Assembly (NCBI GenBank): GCA_030447725.1
Contig: JAUJOQ010000006.1
Location: 32,639-96,638 of the forward strand
Source: Thermoleophilaceae bacterium
Lineage (GTDB): Bacteria; Actinomycetota; Thermoleophilia; Solirubrobacterales; Thermoleophilaceae
DNA length: 64,000 nt
Direction: 5' to 3'
A program made the translations under genes and the position numbers. This document shows, in pieces, positions 59,381-64,000 of the stretch. The notes beneath the pieces are model-generated. The model was not told the origin of the DNA. It saw only the letters and a list, made by a program, of their open reading frames with translations, and did no database searches. Position 1 is the first letter of the stretch, and every line of letters starts with the position of its first letter.

Positions 59381-60879
59381 GCGTCCGGATCCTGCTGGCG
59401 GTCGCCGATCCAGACCTGGCAGGCGAGGTCACCGACCTCGCCCGCGAAGACCCCGATCTCGAGATCGTGCAGGCCGCCGTGGACGTCGGGGCCGTCTCCG
59501 CGGCGCTGGGTCGCGAGGCGATCGACGTGGTGCTGCTGCACGAGGGCATTGCGCCGCTGCCGGTGATGGAGCTGGCGCGCGACCTCACCACGAGCTTCCC
59601 CAACGCCGCCTTCGTGCTGCTGGTGGAGGAGGCGCCCCCGGAGCTGCTGCGCTCGGCGATCCAGGCCGGCGCGCGCGACGTGGTCACCCGCCCGCTCTCC
59701 CTTGATGAGCTGCGCACCAGCGTCAACTCCGCCGCCGATCTCGCTCGGGCCACCCAGACCAAGCTGGAGGGAGAGTCCGCCGAGCGCGTGGGCGGAGCCA
59801 CGATCGCGGTGGCCGGGGCGAAGGGCGGCGTGGGCGCCACGACGCTGGCGACCCACCTGGCGCTGTCGTCCGCCCAGGCCGGCCGCAGCACCTGCCTGGT
59901 GGACTTCGACCTCCAGGCGGGCGACGTGCGCGGCATCTTCGACATCCCGCAGGGGAGGAGCCTGACCGATCTGATCGACGTCGCCGCCGAGGTCTCCGGC
60001 GCCCAGCTGATGGAGGCGCTCTACCGCCACGAATCGGGGCTCAGCATCCTCCTGAGCCCGGAGGATGGCGAGTCCGCCGAGGAGATCGGCGCCGAGCGTG
60101 CGCGGGGGCTGATGGGCGCGGTGAAGTTCGCCTTCGAGGTGGTCGTGATCGACCTCGGCACGGTGGTCAACGACGCCACCGCCGTGGCGGTCGAGCTGGC
60201 CGACGAGGCGCTGGTGGTGACCACCCCGGACGTGCCCGCTCTGCGGGCGGCCAACCGGCTGCTGATGCTGTGGAAGCGCCTGCAGGTCCGCGACGAGCAG
60301 AACACCCTCACCGTGCTCAACCGCGCCAGCCGGCGCAGCGAGGTCCAGCCCGACCTGGCGCGCCGCATCCTGCTCGCGCCGCTGCTCGACACCACCGTCC
60401 CCGCCGACTTCCGCGCGCTCGAAGCGGCCGTGAACACCGGCGTGCCGGCCCGCCTGGCCGACGGCGCGCTGCGCTCGGCGCTGGCTGACCTGGCGGTCGA
60501 GATGGGCCTGGTCGAAGAGCAGCGCCAGGGCCGGCGCTCGCTCCTGCGCTCCGAGGCCGGCCAGGTGACCGCGGAGCTGGTAGGGATGACCGCCCTGATC
60601 ACCACCGTGCTGCTGCTGCTGTGGCAGATCGCGCTGGTGGGCTACACCTTTGTGCTGGCCGACCATGCGGCCCGCGAGGGCGCGCGCGCGATGGCCGTGG
60701 GCGAGGAGGCGGAGGCCGCCGCCCTCGCCGACGTGCCGGGGGCGTGGCGCGACGACACGGAGGTCAGGACCGGCGACGAGCGCGTCGAGGTGCGCATGGA
60801 CGTGCCCGTAGTCGTGCCGGGGTTGAGCGCGCCGTTCGCCCTCAGGGCGCGTGAGGGCACGGTCGACGAGGATGGCTGA
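59377..60879 (+). CDS. TadZ/CpaE ATPase fused to a TadE-like pseudopilin
   Basis: 500 residues. Residues 1-125 are a receiver-like domain without a clear phosphorylation pocket. Residues 140-375 form a MinD/ParA-type ATPase (deviant Walker A KGGVGATT, K149; CLVDFDLQAGDV; VVVIDLGTVV). From about 390 the chain continues into a TadE-like pseudopilin: SEAGQVTAELVGMTALI, a membrane helix (about 403-425), and a short periplasmic domain. TadZ places the Tad complex at the pole; TadE is a minor pilin. The two are normally separate genes. The start overlaps the cpaB stop as GTGA. Confidence 0.85.
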   Translation: MSVRILLAVADPDLAGEVTDLAREDPDLEIVQAAVDVGAVSAALGREAIDVVLLHEGIAPLPVMELARDLTTSFPNAAFVLLVEEAPPELLRSAIQAGARDVVTRPLSLDELRTSVNSAADLARATQTKLEGESAERVGGATIAVAGAKGGVGATTLATHLALSSAQAGRSTCLVDFDLQAGDVRGIFDIPQGRSLTDLIDVAAEVSGAQLMEALYRHESGLSILLSPEDGESAEEIGAERARGLMGAVKFAFEVVVIDLGTVVNDATAVAVELADEALVVTTPDVPALRAANRLLMLWKRLQVRDEQNTLTVLNRASRRSEVQPDLARRILLAPLLDTTVPADFRALEAAVNTGVPARLADGALRSALADLAVEMGLVEEQRQGRRSLLRSEAGQVTAELVGMTALITTVLLLLWQIALVGYTFVLADHAAREGARAMAVGEEAEAAALADVPGAWRDDTEVRTGDERVEVRMDVPVVVPGLSAPFALRAREGTVDEDG

Positions 60880-61231
60880 CATCTCGCGCCGGCGCGGCTT
60901 CGGGGGAGAGCGGGGGCAGGTGTCGGTGGAGCTGCTCGGCATGCTCCCGCTCCTGCTCATCGCCGCCCTGCTGGTCTGGCAGCTCCTCCTGGCCGGCTAC
61001 GCGGTCAACTCCGCCGAGAACGCGGCCCGCAACGCCAGCCGGGCCGCGGGGTTGGGCGATGACGGCGAGGACGCCGCCAAGGACTCGCTCTCGTTCGGCC
61101 TCGAGAAGGGGGCGAAGATCGAGGTGGATGGCGACAAGGCGACCGTGCGCGTGCGCGTGCCGATCGTCGCGCCCGGTGTGAGCAGCAGCGAGCTGACCGT
61201 CGAGCGCGACGCGGAGCTGCCCTCGCCATGA
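60872..61231 (+). CDS. TadE-like minor pilin
   Basis: 119 residues: a charged N-terminus, the pseudopilin motif ERGQVSVELLGMLPLLLIAALLVWQLLLAGYAV with a membrane helix, and a small outer domain (KIEVDGDKATVRVRVPIVAPG). It resembles the C-terminal part of the preceding fusion protein and is probably its paralogue. The ATG at 60872 overlaps the fusion gene's stop by 8 bases. Confidence 0.85.
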   Translation: MADISRRRGFGGERGQVSVELLGMLPLLLIAALLVWQLLLAGYAVNSAENAARNASRAAGLGDDGEDAAKDSLSFGLEKGAKIEVDGDKATVRVRVPIVAPGVSSSELTVERDAELPSP

Positions 61232-61238
61232 GGCCCGC

Positions 61239-62654
61239 GTGGCGCTGAGAGACCGGATAGAGCGCGCACGCGGGAGCGGCGTCGCCAAGCCCGAGGTCGT
61301 GGAGCGTGACGGCGCGGGCATGCTGCGCAGCCGCCTCGTCGAAGAGGTCGACTTGGCGGAGCTGCTGCAGCTCAACCCCACGCAGCGCCGGGCGCGCCTC
61401 GAGCGGATCGTGCACCGCATGCTCAGGGAGGACGGGCCGGTCCTGGGCGACGAACAGCGCCGGGCGCTGGTGCGGCGGGTGGTCGACGAGGCGCTCGGCC
61501 TCGGCGTGCTCGAGCCGCTGCTCGGCGACGAGTCGGTGACCGAGATCATGGTCAACGGCCCCGACGACGTGTGGATCGAGCGCGCCGGCAGGCTCGAGCG
61601 CGTGGACTCCGCCTTCGCGGGCGAGGAGCAGCTCTACCAGACGATCGACCGGATCGTCTCGACGGTGAACCGGCGGGTGGACGAGTCGAGCCCGATGGTC
61701 GACGCGCGCCTGCCCGGTGGCGAGCGGGTGAACGTGATCATCCCGCCGCTGTCGCTCAAGGGGCCGATCATCACGATCCGGCGCTTCCCCAAGCCGTACA
61801 CGATCGATCAGCTCACCGAAGTCGGCACCCTCGACCGGGACCTGGCCGCCCTGCTCGAGGCGTGCGTCCGCGGCCGCCTGAGCATGGTGATCTCCGGCGG
61901 GACGGGCGCGGGCAAGACCACGCTCCTGAACGCCCTCTCGGGGTTCATCCCGGGGCGGGAGCGGATCATCACCGTGGAGGACAGCGCCGAGCTGCAGCTC
62001 CAGCAGCCGCACGTGATCTCGCTGGAAGCGAGGCCGGCCAACGTGGAGGGCCGCGGCGAGGTGCGAATCCGCGACCTGGTGCGCAACAGCCTGCGGATGA
62101 GGCCTGACCGCATCATCGTCGGAGAGGTCCGCGGGCCGGAGACCCTCGACATGCTCCAGGCGATGAACACGGGCCACGACGGCTCGCTCGTCACCGTGCA
62201 CGCCAACTCCGCGGAGGACGCGGTCGTGCGGCTCGAGACGCTGGCCTCCATGAGCGACGTGATGATCCCCTTCGAGGCCGTACGCCAGCAGATACGCGGC
62301 GCCGTCCACGTGATCGTGCAGCTCGAGCGAGGGCCCGACGGGCGGCGCCGGATCGTGGAGGTCGCGGGGCTGGCCTCACCGCGGCGCGGAGCGTTCAAGC
62401 TACAGACCATTGCGCGCTTTCAGTCCGAGCCGATCGGGCCCGAGCGCGAGGTCTCGGGCCGCTTCGAGCACTATCCGCTGCCCGACGCGCTGCGGCGCGC
62501 GCTGATGTTCGCCGGCGAGCATCTGCCCGCCGCGTTCGAGGGCAAGCGCGAGGACGCGCCCGAGCGCGAGGCGGAGGGCCAGGAGACTCTCCCCGCGGCC
62601 GCCGTAGCGGCGGCCACCCGCAGCCGAGCCGAACGCGACTCCGAGGGCTCCTGA
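61239..62654 (+). CDS. tadA: Tad pilus secretion ATPase TadA/CpaF
   Basis: 471 residues, PilT/VirB11-like: DESVTEIMVNGPDDVWIE in the N-terminal domain, Walker A SGGTGAGKTTLLNAL, Asp box TVEDSAELQL, Walker B DRIIVGEVRGPETLDML, and the His box TVHANSAEDAVVRLETL. It powers Flp pilus assembly in the cytosol. A GTG start at 61239 is 7 bases after tadE. A variable alanine-rich tail follows residue 430. Confidence 0.95.
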   Translation: MALRDRIERARGSGVAKPEVVERDGAGMLRSRLVEEVDLAELLQLNPTQRRARLERIVHRMLREDGPVLGDEQRRALVRRVVDEALGLGVLEPLLGDESVTEIMVNGPDDVWIERAGRLERVDSAFAGEEQLYQTIDRIVSTVNRRVDESSPMVDARLPGGERVNVIIPPLSLKGPIITIRRFPKPYTIDQLTEVGTLDRDLAALLEACVRGRLSMVISGGTGAGKTTLLNALSGFIPGRERIITVEDSAELQLQQPHVISLEARPANVEGRGEVRIRDLVRNSLRMRPDRIIVGEVRGPETLDMLQAMNTGHDGSLVTVHANSAEDAVVRLETLASMSDVMIPFEAVRQQIRGAVHVIVQLERGPDGRRRIVEVAGLASPRRGAFKLQTIARFQSEPIGPEREVSGRFEHYPLPDALRRALMFAGEHLPAAFEGKREDAPEREAEGQETLPAAAVAAATRSRAERDSEGS

Positions 62655-63586
62655 TGGACTCCGCCTCGATCGGCCTGCTTGCCCTGCTCGCCACCTTCGG
62701 GCTGGTGCTGGCCGGGCTCTGGCAGCTGTTGTCGGCCTCCGCGCGGGTGGCCGACCTCACGGAGCGGGCGGCGGCGCTGCCGGGAGAGAGGCGGCTGCAG
62801 CGCCTGAGGCGGCGGCTGGACGGCCGCATCCGGTCGTCTGCGCTCGGCCGGCGCCTGGTTGTGGCGCCGCTGGCCACCGCGGGGCTCGACCTGCCTCCTC
62901 ATGAGCTGATTTTGATCGCGGCCGGCGCGGGTGCCGCGGGCTATCTCGTCGGCTCGGTCTTCTTCCCCGTCTGGCTGTCGGCGCTCGTGGCGGCGGGCTG
63001 CGTGCGCGGAGTGTGGGGGTGGATCGAGTGGAAGCGGCGTAAGCGCCGCGAGGCCTTCGTCGCCCAGCTGCCCGAGCTCGCCCAGCTGCTGTCCAACGGC
63101 GCCTCGGCGGGGCTCTCGATCGCGGGCGCGATCGAGCGCGCGCGCGACGAGATCGGCGAGCCGGCGCGGTCGGAGGTGCGGGTGGTGCTCGAGCAGATGC
63201 GCATTGGTCAGTCGCTCGAGCTGGCGCTCGAGCGCCTTCGCGACCGGGTGCCCTCGCGGGAGCTGGGCGTGCTGGTGGGCACGCTGGTGATCCAGCAGCG
63301 CAGCGGGGGTGATGTGGTGAGCGCTCTGCAGGGCCTGTCGGAGACGCTCGAGCAGCGCAAGGACCTGATGCGCGAGGTCCGCACGTTGATGGCCGGACCG
63401 GTGTTCACCGCCTACGTGGTGGCCTTCATGGGGGTCGGCACGGTGTTCCTGCTGAACGCGATAAGTCCCGGGGTGATCGACCGCATGCTTGCCTCCGCGG
63501 CCGGGATCGCCGTCTTCGTGGTCGCGGGGATCCTGTACACGATCGGCCTGCTGCTGGTCCGGCGGGTGACACAGGTGGAGACGTGA
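62654..63586 (+). CDS. tadB: Tad pilus inner-membrane protein TadB
   Basis: 310 residues, T2SSF family: an N-terminal helix, paired helices (LILIAAGAGAAGYLVGSVFFPVWLSALVAAG), the cytosolic domain FVAQLPELAQLLSNGASAGLS ... ERLRDRVPSRELGVLVGTL, and two C-terminal helices. It forms the membrane platform with TadC. The ATG overlaps the tadA stop. Confidence 0.93.
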   Translation: MDSASIGLLALLATFGLVLAGLWQLLSASARVADLTERAAALPGERRLQRLRRRLDGRIRSSALGRRLVVAPLATAGLDLPPHELILIAAGAGAAGYLVGSVFFPVWLSALVAAGCVRGVWGWIEWKRRKRREAFVAQLPELAQLLSNGASAGLSIAGAIERARDEIGEPARSEVRVVLEQMRIGQSLELALERLRDRVPSRELGVLVGTLVIQQRSGGDVVSALQGLSETLEQRKDLMREVRTLMAGPVFTAYVVAFMGVGTVFLLNAISPGVIDRMLASAAGIAVFVVAGILYTIGLLLVRRVTQVET

Positions 63587-64000
63587 GCCCCTTCGTTCCG
63601 GCGCTCGGGCTCGTAGCCTGCCTGGCGGTGGGCCTGCGCGGGATCCTCCTGATCCGCGACGTGGGCCCCGCGAGGCGGCTCGAACGGGCGCGCCCCGCCG
63701 AGGAGGAGGGGGGGCCCCGCACCGGGGCCCTGCTCGCCGCGCTCGACGCCCTGGCGATCCGTCTCGAGCCCTCCGTGGCCAGGATGCTCGGCCCGGACCG
63801 CCTCGAGCGGTCAAACCGCCGCCTCACCACCGCCGGGCGCCCCTATGGCATGACCGCGCGCCAGTTCGCGGCGCGCAAGGCGGCGCTCACCGCGGTGCTC
63901 GGCGGGGCGGGACTGATGCTCATGCTCGGCAGCGGCAACCCCCTATGGCCGATCCTGTACGCGGTGGCCGGGTGGAGCGCCCCCGACACCTGGCTCGCGG
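63583..64000 (+). CDS. tadC: Tad pilus inner-membrane protein TadC, partial
   Basis: 139 codons before the window ends. A GTG at 63583 overlaps the tadB stop (GTGA). The start has a membrane helix (FVPALGLVACLAVGLRGILL), an arginine-rich loop, RRLTTAGRPYGMTARQFAARK and a helix pair (AVLGGAGLMLMLGSGNPLWP), as in TadC-like T2SSF proteins. The T2SSF domain proper lies beyond 64000. Confidence 0.85.
   Translation, partial: MSPFVPALGLVACLAVGLRGILLIRDVGPARRLERARPAEEEGGPRTGALLAALDALAIRLEPSVARMLGPDRLERSNRRLTTAGRPYGMTARQFAARKAALTAVLGGAGLMLMLGSGNPLWPILYAVAGWSAPDTWLA

Noticed and set aside
59365..60960. A 531-codon minus-strand frame opposite the TadZ-TadE gene
   Set aside because: Histidine/glutamine/arginine-rich mirror of a well-supported gene; no motif.
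1..64000. tRNA or rRNA genes
   Set aside because: Scanned for the T-loop GGTTCGAATC-type motif and 16S/23S landmarks in gaps between genes; nothing convincing was seen.

Overview
The window is high-GC DNA (roughly 70 percent by eye) in which short genes are packed tightly. Many neighbours overlap by 4 bases as GTGA or ATGA, and GTG starts are common. The gene content fits an actinobacterium: a Suf-type Fe-S system with SufU, an F420-type nitroreductase family gene, a CysO/CysM/Mec-like cysteine route, a Tad pilus locus and an AddAB/AdnAB-like nuclease pair. My best guess is class Thermoleophilia (Solirubrobacterales-like). That placement is inference; no rRNA or tRNA gene was found in the window.

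Layout. 0-9.3 kb: a lipoprotein, a broken PrmC-like methyltransferase, a penicillin-binding protein divergent from a CvpA/trypsin membrane protease, a lysyl-oxidase-like secreted protein, a type IA topoisomerase of the TopB group, and a metallophosphoesterase. 9.3-17 kb: a two-subunit helicase/nuclease (addB-addA). 17-21.1 kb: an accessory stretch with a C5-epimerase-like protein, remnants of a ClpN domain and a PIN toxin, an orphan secreted protein and a subtilase without a signal peptide. 21.3-32.5 kb: a HAD hydrolase, FxsA, a SufT-like MIP18 protein, a diguanylate cyclase, a lipoate ligase, a run of secreted proteases (S8, M28), ispH, a SpoIIM protein and a ROK kinase. 32.5-35.8 kb: an ABC-2 exporter (permease frameshifted), a DDN-family reductase and a small-protein/nucleotidyltransferase pair.

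35.8-48.7 kb is an iron and Fe-S region. sufB lies apart from an rrf2-sufC-sufD-sufS-sufU operon, with an fbpABC ferric-iron importer and an rtcB-like ligase between them. I see a perfect palindrome in front of rrf2, an imperfect copy of it in front of sufB, and an IdeR/DtxR-like box immediately before fbpA. 48.7-51 kb: SCO1 and a NarL-type two-component pair. 51.3-55.8 kb: genes for a thiocarboxylate-based cysteine pathway (rhodanese-ThiF, CysO, CysM, JAMM protease), interrupted by a secreted protein, a decayed DUF559 nuclease, tatA and a cupredoxin. 58.7-64 kb: a tad pilus operon (cpaB, a TadZ-TadE fusion, tadE, tadA, tadB, start of tadC) that runs off the window.

The least expected features are a family of short palindromic repeats whose stems differ by paired changes and which sits inside two coding regions (addB, sufD); an Rrf2 operator pair linking the two suf loci; a 74-bp copy of the sufU 3' end about 1 kb away; a palindrome between 12-bp direct repeats; and a TadZ-TadE fusion.
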